From Lampris incognitus (Eukaryota; Chordata; Actinopteri; Lampriformes; Lampridae): 64,000 nt of DNA. The stretch is taken from contig NC_079222.1 in assembly GCF_029633865.1 (NCBI RefSeq), positions 31,058,936 to 31,122,935 of the forward strand, in the 5' to 3' direction. A program made the position numbers and the translations under genes. Positions within the stretch are counted from its first letter, which is position 1; every line of letters begins with the position of its first letter. The notes under the pieces were generated by a model, which ran no database searches, was not told the origin of the DNA, and saw only the letters and a list, made by a program, of their open reading frames with translations. Shown one piece after another: positions 48,032-58,661 of the stretch.

Positions 48032-49038
48032 TGTGACAAAATGTGAGAAAGATAACCTGTGGAGGCCCTACGACTTAAACCAAACGATACGACTGTTCAG
48101 TTCCAGCTCCACCCGGATAAGTTGAACTAAGCAGGGTTTCATGTTGAGGACCGAGAGGTTTTCAAGTGTGTACTACACGTCTACTAAGGCCCCATCATAT
48201 CGCTACCTGCACGTAAGACTTGTTCAAAACTCCCAAGCTCCAGACCGGACACGGGTTCCACTGAGCGCCATACACTTATTACACAAGGTTAGGTCTGTTA
48301 ACACGGATGTGCACATGAGAGAGACAAATATATACAGGGAGTATGTGGAGATCAAACTGCAGGTGTATGTGCATCTGTCCCTGTGCAGATATAACAAATG
48401 TTGCGTGTCAGTATTATTGGTTTAAGATGTAAGGGTTAAATGTAAGAGCTGTAGACTGAAACAACAGAAAAGCTATCCAGTCAAACAAAAGAGGTAAATA
48501 AGGAAGAGAAGATCATGAAATAAGCAGTGAATACACATTCACCCAGAGCACAACAAGAGTTGTTCCAACCACATAAGAAAACAAAATTTTAGCTGCGTTC
48601 CGAGTAAAATTTTGTTAGGTTAATTAACTTGGGTGTCAACTGAGACTCAGTTTTATGGTTAAGAAAATGACCCAAAAATTATGATGATACCAAAAACAAG
48701 TCTGAAGAAACAAGAAGCATGAATGCAGAAGGCTGCTGGAGAAGAAGGGCAGAAGGTAAAAGGAAGGTTTGAGGGAGGTGAAGAAGAATGAAAAGAGCAG
48801 TTGTCAACAGTCTATCTAAGTCTACTACCTAAGGCTGATTTTACGATATCAGCTGTAACGGCTAACAGTTAGCAGAGAAAGCGCACAATCTGAACCCTGA
48901 GCTAGAGCGAAGGCGAGGGCAACTCCACCCTAGCTCAGGCGTCTTCTGAGGGAAACAGCGAGTATATTTTGGGGGTGGGGGTGTGAAGGAGGTAAGAAGA
49001 GTGCAGAGGGTAAGGTGATCTGGATGAGGGGCACGTAC
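48032..49038 (-). other. strbp intron segment
   Basis: Holds a 94-codon plus-strand open frame (48,141-48,425) without recognisable domain and GA-rich sequence at 48,700-48,800. No repeat was classified. Confidence 0.4.
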
Positions 49039-49092
49039 CATAGGCAGGGGCAGCTGCTGCAGCAGGGCCATATCCATATGGTGTGCCAAAGC
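49039..49092 (-). CDS. strbp: strbp, small Gly/Ala-rich exon
   Basis: With the G carried over, this 54-nt exon reads GFGTPYGYGPAAAAAPAY and leaves one G. Mammalian STRBP has a closely similar GYGTPYGYSTAAPAYG. The acceptor is CTCTCTCCCAAG and the donor GGTACGTG. It belongs to the low-complexity Gly/Tyr/Ala segment after the second dsRNA-binding domain. Its phase-1 3' end can join either the 45.2-kb or the 36.5-kb last exon. Confidence 0.92.
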
Positions 49093-49230
49093 CTTGGGAG
49101 AGAGAGAAAGACTGAGAAAGTTTCTAAACCAAGAGTTGGTCAGACTTTGCACTTATGAGTGTATTTTTCATTCACTTCAGAAAGTTACACAACCATTTGT
49201 AATGCTAGTAAATGCAGGACTAGTGGGTTC

Positions 49231-49676
49231 ATACGTTTTTGTTTTAATTTTTCCTCCTTTTTCTCCCAGTTGTACTTGGCCAATTATCCCATTCTTCTGA
49301 GCCGTCCCGGTCGCTGCTCCACCCCCTCTGCTGATCCGGGTAGGGCTGCAGACTACCACATGCCTCCTCCGAGACATGTGGAGTCACCAGCTGCTTCTTT
49401 TCACCTGACAGTGAGGAGTTTCGCCGGGGGGGTATATAGCACGTGGGAGCATCCCGCTATTCCCCCCAGTTCCCCCGAACAGGTGCCCCGACTGACCACA
49501 GGAGGCGCTAGTGCAGCGATCAGGACACACACCCACATCCAGCTTCCCACCGGCAGACACGGCCAATTGTGTCTGTAGGGACGCCCTACCAAGCCAGAGG
49601 TAACATGGGGATTCGAACCGGCGATCCCAGAGTTGATAGGCAATGGAATAGACCACCACCCTACCCTGACGCCCCT
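49231..49676 (-). repeat. SINE-B
   Basis: Full-length minus-strand copy. GTGGGTTC flanks it at 49,223-49,230 and 49,677-49,684. It begins about 140 bp upstream (in transcription) of the small strbp exon. Confidence 0.85.
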
Positions 49677-50098
49677 GTGGGTTCGCAAGTTAAAAGGTAA
49701 GGTAATACCCGTCTTTAAAAAATAATTACTACAAATAAATAAATAAATAAATACTGCATGTCTTTTTTGGAGAGGTAACATTTATCATGTTGTTTGAGAT
49801 TTTGTTGCATATGTTTACTGTTAACTTTATTTATTGTTTTGTGTTTTTTTTGCATGTCCGAAATAAACTAAACTAAACTAAAATGGGTTCTACTGATAAA
49901 ACACGAGTCTGAGCACATACAAACATGAACACAAACACTGGTTTGGCTTGGTAACTGATCAGGTTATAAACCCAGTACGTCTCTGTTGTGTGTTGTATTG
50001 TGTTGTTAATGGTTATCTGGCAGCTTTGTTAGACCACAGACACACACATCCCCGATCCCACATTCCTACACGTAAACACATATATCTCCACTTGCTAC
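49677..50098 (-). other. strbp intron segment
   Basis: Contains an (AAAT)n run at 49,731-49,752 and (AAACT)n near 49,866-49,880. Nothing else recognised. Confidence 0.45.
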
Positions 50099-50213
50099 CT
50101 GGCGTGACAAATCTGGGCGCAGCAGCATTGATGAAGGTTCCCCTGGTAAGCGGCGCTCTTCCTCTGGCCACATGGGCCGCTACTGCCGAGCCTACGGACG
50201 GTGTTCCTTTGGT
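50099..50213 (-). CDS. strbp: strbp, Arg/Gly exon after dsRBD2
   Basis: The 115-nt exon encodes TKGTPSVGSAVAAHVARGRA and PLTRGTFINAAAPRFVTP and leaves one G. It aligns with the mammalian [20 protein letters not shown] segment and the RGA-type repeat that follows. The acceptor is GTGTCCAG and the donor is CCAGGTAGCAAG. The RGR and TRG motifs are the remains of the RGG-like RNA-binding and methylation region shared with the paralogue ILF3, here shorter. Confidence 0.93.
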
Positions 50214-50422
50214 CTGGACACATCAACATACACAGAACAAACGACAGACAAACCACACATATGACACAATGTGTATATAACCGCACATAAAGAAAATGTG
50301 TGCAAGTGAACACAAACATGGTGTGTAGATACACACACCTCATGGCCATTTAAACTTGGAAAAAATATTTCTAACACAGACGTGTTTTAGATGAGATTAA
50401 CATATCATTCTGTACCGAATTA

Positions 50423-50789
50423 GCCATCCATCCATCTATTATCCAAGCCGCTCAACCCAGTTGGGGTCGCGGGGATGCTGGAGCCTACCCCAGCAGTCAC
50501 TGGGCAGCAGGCGGGGAGACACCCTGGACAGGCCGCCAGGCCATCACAGTGTCGACACACACACCTAGGGATTATTTAGTACGGCCGATTCACCTGACCT
50601 ACATGTCTTTAGACTGTGGGAGGAAACCGGAGCACCCGGAGAAAACCCACACCGACACGGGCAGAACATGCAAACTCCACACAGAGGATGACCCGGGATG
50701 ACCCCCAAGGTTGGACAACCCCGGGGTTCGAACCCAGGACCTTCTTGCTGTGAGGCGACGATACTAACCATTGGGCCACCGTGCCGCCC
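50423..50789 (-). repeat. SINE-A
   Basis: Full-length minus-strand copy flanked by GTACCGAATTA (50,412-50,422) and GTACTGAATTA (50,790-50,800), one mismatch. Confidence 0.92.
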
Positions 50790-50829
50790 GTACTGAATTA
50801 TCGACAAGGTAAAATGGTAGAAAGGTGGC

Positions 50830-51239
50830 TACCCCCACCCTTTTCTCCCCAATTGTATCCGGCCAATTACCCTACTCTTCTGAGCTGTCCTGATTGCTGC
50901 TCCACCCCCTCTGCAGACTACCATATGCCTCCTCCGATACATGTGGAGTCGCCAGCTGCTTCTTTTCACCTGACAGTGAGGAGTTTCACCAGGGGGACTT
51001 AGCACGTGGGAGGACCATGCTATGCTCCCCCTCCCTCCCCAAACAGGCGCCCCAACCGACCAGGGGTGGCACTAGTGCAGTGCCCAGGACACACACGCAC
51101 ATCTGGTTTCCCATCCGCAGACATGGCCAATTGAGTCTGTAGAGACGCCCGACCAAGCTGGGGGTAACACGGGGATTCAATCCGGCGATCCCCATGTTGG
51201 TAGGCAACGGAATAGACCGCTACACTACCCGGAGGCCCG
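50830..51239 (-). repeat. SINE-B
   Basis: Minus-strand copy with a small internal deletion. AAAGGTGGCT (50,820-50,829) and AAAAGTGGCT (51,240-51,249) flank it. It lies only about 30 bp from the neighbouring SINE-A in the same orientation. Confidence 0.88.
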
Positions 51240-51467
51240 AAAAGTGGCTGTCTAACACCTGTTGAGATAGATAGTACTGATCTGATAAACACTTGCTGCG
51301 TTACGAGCCACCTCGGCAAACAATGCTGACCAATCAGCGTCCTCATAGTGGCCATATTGACTGAGCAGGGGATGAACTAAAACATTAGAATTCAATAAAT
51401 TTTCAGAGATAAGATTACCAAGCCATGGCAATAGGAGAGAGGGCTCAGTGTTTGTGTGTGTACTTAC

Positions 51468-51608
51468 CTGAGGGAGTATCTTCTTCTTCTTCTTTGCGGC
51501 TGCATTGGGACCAGAGAAGAGTTTCTCCAGAGCAGCCAGAGCAGCGCTGGCCTTTGCTAACTTTTTATTGGGGCCTGCCCCACGGAACTTCTGCCCATCC
51601 ACTTCCAC
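51468..51608 (-). CDS. strbp: strbp, second half of dsRBD2
   Basis: This 47-codon, phase-0 exon reads [38 protein letters not shown] and a KKKKKILPQ tail. [19 protein letters not shown] is the C-terminal helix and the KKxAK RNA-contact motif of a double-stranded RNA-binding domain. VDGQKF is the preceding strand. The Lys run after the domain corresponds to a nuclear localisation-type basic patch in the STRBP/ILF3 family. The acceptor is GTGTGTGTCAG and the donor CAGGTAAGT. The choice of strbp over ilf3 rests on FSGPNAA after the domain and on the rabgap1 neighbourhood. Confidence 0.96.
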
Positions 51609-52334
51609 CTGACACACACACACACACTCTGAATTATTTGTCAAAGAAGTAAACAGGAATACATTTCAGAAGGCTAGTTGAACAAGTCTGGTTGCTGTAG
51701 TAGAGTTTCTTTATGTTCATTTCTCCAATCAACTAACTGTTGTAATACCTTCCATTAGTCTGTAGGGTGAAGGGTTCTGCCGTTACATATAACAGTTGCC
51801 CCAACCCCCCACATGTACACACGCAAATCTAACTAAACCCACGGGCAAGTCAGTCAATCAGTCAGCCAGACAGTCGGCGAGCCACGCAGCCTGGGCGAGG
51901 AAGACAGCTTGTTTAGCAGCGCCCTGCTGTCAGCCATCCCGACTCATCAGTCAGCGGGGCAACGGAGTGGCAAGGCGTGACGGGAAACGGTGCACCCCAT
52001 AGAGAACGGGCGCTCCTCAAACAGCCAAGCTGACTGATTCACCCAACCACTGATTTATACTGTACTGGTGTGTGTGTGCACATACGCATGAGAATGGGTG
52101 TACCTGTGTCCCAACGTTTCTAAATGTGTGTGCATAATGTGCCTTAGCCACTACAGAGCTTTAAGTAAGTGTGTGCTAGCATTAACGAAGAGTCACTCTG
52201 CTCTGCTAAACCTTGTCTGGACCTGAACGTGCATGTGATTTTACACTTGCACCTCATGTACATTACTCTTGATAGGAATATGGCCAAATGTCAAGTGCCT
52301 CCTCACCTGAAATAATTGTAAAGGCGTGTGTGTG

Positions 52335-52365
<31 letters not shown>

Positions 52366-52682
52366 TTGTATACTTAAACACACACACACATAGATATGTC
52401 CACAGGATGTTTCAATGAAATCTTCGATGTAGAAAAAAGAGCTCAACAATTCGGAGCAAAATATATTTTTTATAGCTCAAAGTTGTTAAATGGCAGAACA
52501 AGCTTGTTTCGTGCTCAGTGCACTCATCAGCAGCTGCCTTATATATAGATATCTATCTATATATCTATATATAGATATCTATCTATATATATATATATAT
52601 AAAAACACACACACACAGCATTCATACATACATCCGGTAGCACCTGATGATTTGTGTGTGTTTAGGTATGCAGAAGTCAAAC
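51609..52682 (-). other. strbp intron segment with Penelope-like foldback trace
   Basis: Besides TA/GT simple sequence at 52,330-52,370 and 52,538-52,620, 52,440-52,540 carries AGAGCTCAACAATTCGGAGC and TCATCAGCAGCTG. This resembles the foldback at 56.9 kb, which ends in TCAACAAATAAGGAGC and CAGCTGATGATTG. Probably terminal debris of a related element. Confidence 0.45.
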
Positions 52683-52817
52683 CTCCATGACAAAACGTTT
52701 ATCGTAGCTGGCTCCGCCCTCAGAGATGATCTCGTACTTGAGGCCTCGTCTTTTCTCGTTCAGCTCCATGACGGGGTTCTTCCCACTGGCTGTCAGTATG
52801 GGACCCAGAGTTCGCAT
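52683..52817 (-). CDS. strbp: strbp, linker and first half of dsRBD2
   Basis: The 45-codon, phase-0 exon reads [20 protein letters not shown] and [18 protein letters not shown], then DKRFVME. [19 protein letters not shown] is a signature shared by STRBP and ILF3. NPVMELNEK begins helix 1 of the second dsRNA-binding domain, and KRFVME is strand 2, continued in the exon at 51,468-51,608. The acceptor is CTCTTCCCAG and the donor GAGGTTTGA (weaker than consensus). The EGGAS loop differs from the TGGSH recalled for mammals. Confidence 0.95.
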
Positions 52818-53347
52818 CTGGGAAGAGCAGGTGCTGACTTTAATACAGTTTGTCAAGGTACTTTTAACGCTCTTTTAAACGGCTCACAACACAAGAGCGT
52901 CTGTTAAGATGGAAGTGATCATGGCAATAACGTTCACAAACACAGAACGTAGTTCAAAATCTCAGCAGGAAAGAGAGCCGCAAACAAAAGTCATTGGACG
53001 ACCTTTACAGTACAGTTGTACTGAGATACTGAGATTGCAGTAACCCGCACTCTTCTGTGCTGAATGTATGCTGTACACTGTGTTTACGTTGTAGTAATTG
53101 TTATACAACCGTGTGTGATGAGATTTGCTGCATTGATTTAACGGTATGTTTTTATTGTATCTGGTGAGACCAGAGGTGATTTTCCGGCCTCAGCTGGACT
53201 ATAAAGTTGTATTCTATTTTATCCATTTCATGCTTGGTTGTCTCTGGCTTAATGGGTTATATGAGCCATGGGAGCAAAATATGAATGGAATTTGCAGTGT
53301 TTTTTTAACTGCACAAGTTTCTCAAAGCTTTTAAAAGGTACCCAATG
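52818..53347 (-). other. strbp intron segment
   Basis: No repeat or exon was recognised before the composite SINE-B and its duplication. Confidence 0.4.
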
Positions 53348-53358
53348 TAGTTTTAATT

Positions 53359-53864
53359 TTTTTTGGGGGGGGGGATTCCCCCCCCCTTTTCTCCCCAATT
53401 GTATCTGGCTAATTACCCCACTCTATCCTGTCCTCACCAAACACACACAGTTCTTCAGAGATACTCATTATTATCCCCCCCTTCCCCGCCCCCCTAATTG
53501 TATCTGGCCAATTACCCCACTCTTCCGAGCCGTCCTGGTCGCTGCTCCACCCCCTCTGCTGATCCGGGGAGGGCTGCAGACTACCACATGCTTCCTCCCA
53601 TACATGTGGAGTCGCCAGCCGCTTCTTTTCACCTGACAGTGAGGAGTTTCGCCAGGGGGATGTAGCGCGTGGGAGGATCACGCTATTCCACCCAGTTTCC
53701 CCTCCCTCCCAAACACGCGCCCCGACCGACCAGAGGAGGCGCGAATGCAGCTGCCAAGACACACCCACATCCAGCTTCCCACCCGCAGACACGGCTAATT
53801 GTGTCTCCAGCGGTCCTCATGTTGGTAGGCAACGGAATAGACTGCCACGCTACCTGGACGCCCA
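53359..53864 (-). repeat. composite SINE-B with transduced flank
   Basis: Read on the minus strand: a full SINE-B (53,864 to about 53,480), then about 54 bp (53,422-53,475) identical but for one base to the unique flank of the SINE-B at 33,302, then a second SINE-B tail (ATTGGGGAGAAAAGGGGGGG type). The whole composite is bracketed by TAGTTTTAATT (53,348-53,358) and TAGTTTTACTT (53,865-53,875). Confidence 0.85.
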
Positions 53865-53875
53865 TAGTTTTACTT

Positions 53876-54300
53876 GTAAACACACTCGGTTTTGTTTACA
53901 TTCCAAATGTCTCACCACAACACAGTGTGTTTGTCCTGAAAGCCTAATAAATGTGTTACACACATCGCCCCCCTCATGAGTCATTAGCGAAGCCTTATTT
54001 TGCCGTGTTTTGAAAGCGGCGCCGTTTACGTCTCCAACCAGCCAAGGCACAACGTCACGACGACAACATACCCGGGACCAAACGGCAACATTCACTTAAA
54101 AAAGCTAATGTTCTTCTGTTCTTTTTATTGTGGGATCATCACGCTACTGCCACCAACTGTCTGAGTGTGACCAAGTGAAACGACTGTAAAACCTCATTCA
54201 CCTCTCTGTTTGGCCGACGTCATCAAGTCTTTGTGGAACATACCAGTTTTCCTGGTTAGCTATCAGGAAATGTTTTCAGCCAAGGTAATATAACAAGTTT
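53876..54300 (-). other. strbp intron segment
   Basis: No repeat or exon was recognised. A short CpG-containing run lies near 54,000-54,075. Confidence 0.4.
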
Positions 54301-55405
54301 CAAATCAACACTATCATCCCCACCAAACTCCTCTCCCTTGGCCTCAACCCCTCTCTCTGTAACTGGATCCTGGACTTCCTGACCAACAGACCTCAGTCTG
54401 TTAGGTTAGGTGATCACACCTCCTCTACCCTGACCCTCAGCACAGGTGCCCCTCAAGAATGTATTCTGAGCCCCCTCCTTTTCTCCCTCTTTACCCACGA
54501 CTGCCTGCCAACTCACCCTTCAAATGTTATAATTAAGTTTGCAGATGACACCACAGTCATTGGCCGTATCACCAACAATGAAGAGACGGCCTACAGAGAT
54601 GAGATTGAGCACCTCACATCATGGTGTACAACCAACAATCTTGTCCTTAATGTGCAGAAGACAAAGGAGCTGATTGTGGACTTCAGGAGGTCTAGAAGCT
54701 GCAGCCACTCCCCCATACACATCAATGGGGTGGAAGTGGAGTGTGTTTCCAGCTTTACATTTCTTGGAGTCCACATCAGCGAGGACCTTTCGTGGACATT
54801 AAACACCCAGGCCCTTGTGGAAAAAGGCCCAACAACGCCTGCATTTCCTGAGGAGCGCCCATCTACCCCCCAAAATTCTCACCAACTTCTACCACTGCAC
54901 CATAGAGAGCATCCTGACCATCTGCATCTCAGTGTGGTACGGCAACTGCACCTCAGTAGACCAGAAAGCTCTGCAGCGGATCGTCAAGGCGGCCCAGCAT
55001 ATCACCGGTACCCAGCTCCCAGCCATAAAGGACAATTATCACAAACGCTGCCTTCGAAGGGGTCTGAGCATCAGCAGAGATCCCACCCACCCCAACCATG
55101 GACTGTTCTGCTCTGGGAGGCGCTACAGGAACCTCAGAGCCTGCACTACCAGGCTCAAAAACAGCTTCTTTCCACAAGCTGTTGCCCACCTGAACCAGGC
55201 TACCCACTGAATGTCTAGATATTTTTAAATATTTTGTACTCCAGCTCCTTTTTTAACTTATTTTTAGCTTTTCGTCTTCATGTGTGTATATCTTATATTG
55301 TGTTTGTCTGTGTCTGTCTTGCACTGTTTGGTGAAGTCACAGCCCTCATTTCATTTTTAACATGTGCCTGCACATTGTTTTTAATGACAATAAATTGAAT
55401 TGAAG
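54300..55405 (+). mobile_element. CR1/L2-type LINE, 3' half
   Basis: The plus strand reads [54 protein letters not shown] (catalytic FADD), [44 protein letters not shown]. After a one-base frameshift near 54,815 it reads [34 protein letters not shown] and [20 protein letters not shown] with a TGA near 55,207. The tail ends CAATAAATTGAATTGAA. This is the palm-to-end part of a non-LTR reverse transcriptase, antisense in a strbp intron, with endonuclease and N-terminal parts missing. Confidence 0.88.
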
Positions 55406-55618
55406 TTCGTGATCTTACACCCGGGTAACACAAGTTGCTGTTTATTGTTCAAAGTATGACAGTTAGCCCATTTAGTGTTACTGCTAATTATGTTCATGAC
55501 TCAGATTTGTATGTGGCGTTATATAATGATGCTCTTACACGGCTTCTGAATATATCATATTTCAATTTTTCTTGACTCTAGTCAAGCGTTTAAAGTTATT
55601 GTGTGTGTCTGTGCCCAC

Positions 55619-55771
55619 CTCCGTTGTGTTGGAACTGTCCGAGGAGTGTGTTGGGTTATTGCTGGCATGTGTGGATGTCTCGCTCTTCCCCTCGCCATCT
55701 GACTTCTCGTCTGAACTCATGGGGTCCAGGTCTGCGTCGGAGCCTGTGGAGTGGCCCATTCCCTGGAGAAC
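55619..55771 (-). CDS. strbp: strbp, end of dsRBD1 and acidic linker
   Basis: The 51-codon, phase-0 exon reads [38 protein letters not shown] and a Ser/Thr-rich [15 protein letters not shown] closes the last helix of the first dsRNA-binding domain. The acidic SSDEKSD motif and Ser/Asn/Thr-rich linker match mammalian STRBP and differ from the corresponding ILF3 linker, which supports the paralogue call. The acceptor is GGGCTAG and the donor is GAGGTGGGC, somewhat weak. SSDEK is a plausible phosphorylation cluster (inference). Confidence 0.93.
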
Positions 55772-56199
55772 CTAGCCCAGAGGGAGACAAATGAGGAGGT
55801 ATTTGTGTGAGTGTGCAGGAAACCACAAGAAAAAGAGAAAAGAAGTGAAAAACAAACGTGTTCTCAGGAAACCCCCCCAGCAAAACTGCTGTTATTTACT
55901 ACGTGGTCAACTTAAACTGACATAGTAGTGTACTCTCGCATGGCTCAGAATCCAACGACACACTTTGAAAACCAACAAAAATTCAAAAATGTTTTGATGT
56001 TGATGCTAAATGCTTAACCGCTTAATTACTGAAAAATAAAGCGATCCCTGAGCTCACCCAGTACACACTATATGTGTGTGAGTGTGTGGTTTGTTTTCCA
56101 TTACAATTGATTTACTGGCTATCCTGAAAAGCCAGATACTTCCTCACTTTGAACAAGGCAATGTTTGTCCTTACAAAACTCTTTGCAAAGAGATTCAGT
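55772..56199 (-). other. strbp intron segment
   Basis: No exon or classified repeat was recognised. Confidence 0.4.
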
Positions 56200-56214
56200 A
56201 AACTATGTAGGCAG

Positions 56215-56659
56215 GCGCCCGGGTAGCGTGGCGGTCTATTCCGTTGCCTTCCAACATGGGGATCTCCGGTTCGAATCCCCGTGTTGCCTCTGGCTTGATC
56301 GGGCGTCCCTACAGACACAATTGGCTGTGACTGCGGGTGGGAAGCCGGATGTGGGTATGTGTCCTGGTCGCTGCACTAGCGCCTCCTCTGGTCGGTCGGG
56401 GCGACTGTTCAGGGGGGAGGGGGAACTGGGGGGAATAGCGTGATCCTCCCACGTGCTACGTCTCCTTGGTGAAACTCCTCACTGTCAGGTGAAAAGAAGC
56501 GGCTGGTGACTCCACAAGTATCGGAGGAGACATGTGGTAGTCTGCAGCCCTCCCCGGATTTGCAGAGGGGGTAGAGCAGCGACCAGGACGGCTCGGAAGA
56601 GTGGGGTAATTGGCCAAGTACAACTGGGGAGAAAAAGGGGGAACGATAAAAAAAAAAAA
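56215..56659 (+). repeat. SINE-B, antisense to strbp
   Basis: Complete plus-strand copy with a poly(A)-like end and an exact 15-bp duplication AAACTATGTAGGCAG (56,200-56,214 and 56,660-56,674). Probably a comparatively young insertion. It is the only SINE among those in strbp introns that lies antisense to the gene. Confidence 0.95.
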
Positions 56660-56933
56660 AAACTATGTAGGCAGAACACAAGTGCAAGTTTTCTGACCCA
56701 AATAGGTGATTATGTTACAGCTGCTGAACCGGACACTGTAATACACACAGAGGGAAAGAGAGTAAAGACGTGAGCGAGAATGAGGTCAAAAGTGGACATG
56801 TAAGGGAGAAAGATAACAAGAACGGAACGGACAGGGGAGAGAGGTTGAAATATATACATATTTATATATAAACTTTGTTAAAAGAAACACTCAACGGTAG
56901 GATAGTGCTCAACAAATAAGGAGCAAAATAATG

Positions 56934-57465
56934 CAGTTAGTCAAGTAAATTCTCTATGGGACAGTACAAACCTGTTTCATTCCATAAGCAATCACGTTGA
57001 CAGCTGATGATTGCTTATAGCATGAAACAGGTTTGTACTGTCTCATAGGGCCCTTTCACACTTATGTTGTTTAGTCCGGACTTTCAGACTTTCCAGAAAA
57101 GACCGAACCAGATTGCCAGGTGTGAAACCTCTTAGACCAGGGTACAGGGATCAAAGACTCGGTCTTTGGTCCAAGCTCAGGAGGTAGTCTCGGTTCAGAC
57201 CAAGGTTCATGAATGTCTAATGTGAAATCAAAGGTTCGGACTTTCGGATCAATCAGGAAGTGATAAAACAAACACAAACAGGCGCACCTGGCGGCAACAA
57301 CGAGCCAAAAGTTCAAGTCAAGGTCCGCTGGTATGAAAGCAAAAGTCCTGAACCTAATGACTATAAAATAACAGATGTGAAAGCACCAGAACCAGACTCT
57401 GGTTCAGACCTTGGTTTGGACTTTCAAGTGTGAAAGGGACCATAGAGAATTTAATTGACTAACTG
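56934..57465. repeat. foldback element interrupted by a TIR element
   Basis: The left arm starts CAGTTAGTCAAGTAAATTCT and continues through ACAGTACAAACCTGTTTCAT, with an AGCAATCA core. The right arm repeats it in inverse and resumes after the insertion as AGAGAATTTAATTGACTAAC. Without the insertion it would be a near-perfect hairpin of about 70-bp arms. The AAACAGGTTTGTACTGTCTC motif is reminiscent of Penelope-type termini. Confidence 0.7.
57048..57441. mobile_element. nested TIR DNA element
   Basis: The ends GGGCCCTTTCACACTT and GGTCCCTTTCACACTT (inverse) are flanked by ATA at 57,045-57,047 and 57,442-57,444. Internally it has repeated CTTGGTCTGAACC-like motifs and no coding frame. A 3-bp duplication suggests the Harbinger group, although ATA is not the usual TWA palindrome. 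Confidence 0.7.
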
Positions 57466-57724
57466 GATTATACATATATATATACACACACACACACACA
57501 CATTAGGGGTGGGGGGGGGAATTTGATTCTCAGATGCATCGAGATTCTCTCATAAAAGATTATGTCTCTAATCGGAAATGGAAAGCTCAACTCTCGACGG
57601 GGCTGTATGCTCCTCGTGGCTGCTGCTGAACCAACTGGATGATGAAACGTAACGGATGTAAAACATGTGCGTCATGTTTACGTTCTAGGCTAGGCTACTT
57701 CTTCAGTTTCGGTGAGGATGGCTG

Positions 57725-58255
57725 AGCGCAAGCAACCGAAGTTGGATACAAGCTGACCGGCGCCCTCTGGCTTAAAATCCAGCATATGGAAGCAGTTTGG
57801 TTTCTATGAAGTTGAAGAGAAAAGGGACCTGGAAAAGAGCCACACTGTAAGCAAGTTGTGTCTAACTAAAATAAAATATTTTGGCAACACAACAAAAATG
57901 AGAAACCATATTTCACGTTTCCACCCGGAGTTGGAGGTAAAACAGTTGGTTGTAGTTACAGCCAACCAGAGAACAGTTGAACAAGTGATGTCAAAGTTTC
58001 CGCCGAACTCGGAAAGGGCGAAGCGAATCACAGAGTCGATCGCAACTTTTATTGCCAACGGTTGTCGCGCTATGCTGCACACTTTGGAGCCGAGATACAA
58101 CGACCCATCTCGACGTTTTTTCACCGACACAGCGATACCCACACTCTACACCGAAACCACAACCACAGTCAGGGAATCACTGAGGAAAGCGGGTAGGCTA
58201 GCAATAACCACTGCTACAGAATCTTGCGTCACACACCCAACCTCCCAGCATGCAG
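57725..58255 (+). pseudogene. hAT transposase (ZBED-like) N-terminal half
   Basis: The plus strand reads SKLCLTKIKYFGNTTKMRNH and ISRFHPELE (second half of a BED finger; the first Cys is altered), ANQRTVEQVMSKFPPNSERA, KRITESIATFIA, MLHTLEPRYNDPSRRFFTD and TETTTTVRESL. These blocks follow the order of ZBED1-like hAT transposases up to the start of the catalytic region, where homology stops at a GA microsatellite. No C-terminal domain follows in the same element. Possible terminal sequence ATTAGGGGTGGGG lies at 57,503. It is antisense in a strbp intron. Confidence 0.8.
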
Positions 58256-58264
58256 TGCAGAGAT

Positions 58265-58265
<1 letters not shown>

Positions 58266-58327
<62 letters not shown>
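58266..58327. repeat. (GA)n microsatellite
   Basis: About 31 uninterrupted GA units at the truncation point of the hAT remnant. Confidence 0.95.
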
Positions 58328-58328
<1 letters not shown>

Positions 58329-58661
58329 TTCTATGGGAAAGGAGGTGATAGAGGATTATCTAGTTTTGTGCTCTGGAGACCCTCTTTGTTCACAACCACT
58401 TTAGGATTACATGGATTTGCCCACCTCAATCCCTCCCTGTACACACACACACAACACACACGAGTAAAACTGGAGCCTAGACAGTTCTCCAGATATAACC
58501 AACAGCCTTCCCTCCCTTATTCTCTTTCTGTATGTGAAATTAAACCCAGAGCAGATAAAGGATACTCCATTATCAACAAATTCATCTGCTCCATAGTCTC
58601 AAAGATACAGACACTTCTCCCTTTGTCCCTCAACCCTGTTTCCACCCCCCTTCCATCATAC

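Noticed and set aside
51252..51644. ilf3 instead of strbp for the dsRNA-binding exons
   Set aside because: The linker SSDEKSD, the FSGPNAA ending of the second domain, the short Gly/Tyr/Ala tail and the rabgap1 neighbour all favour strbp.
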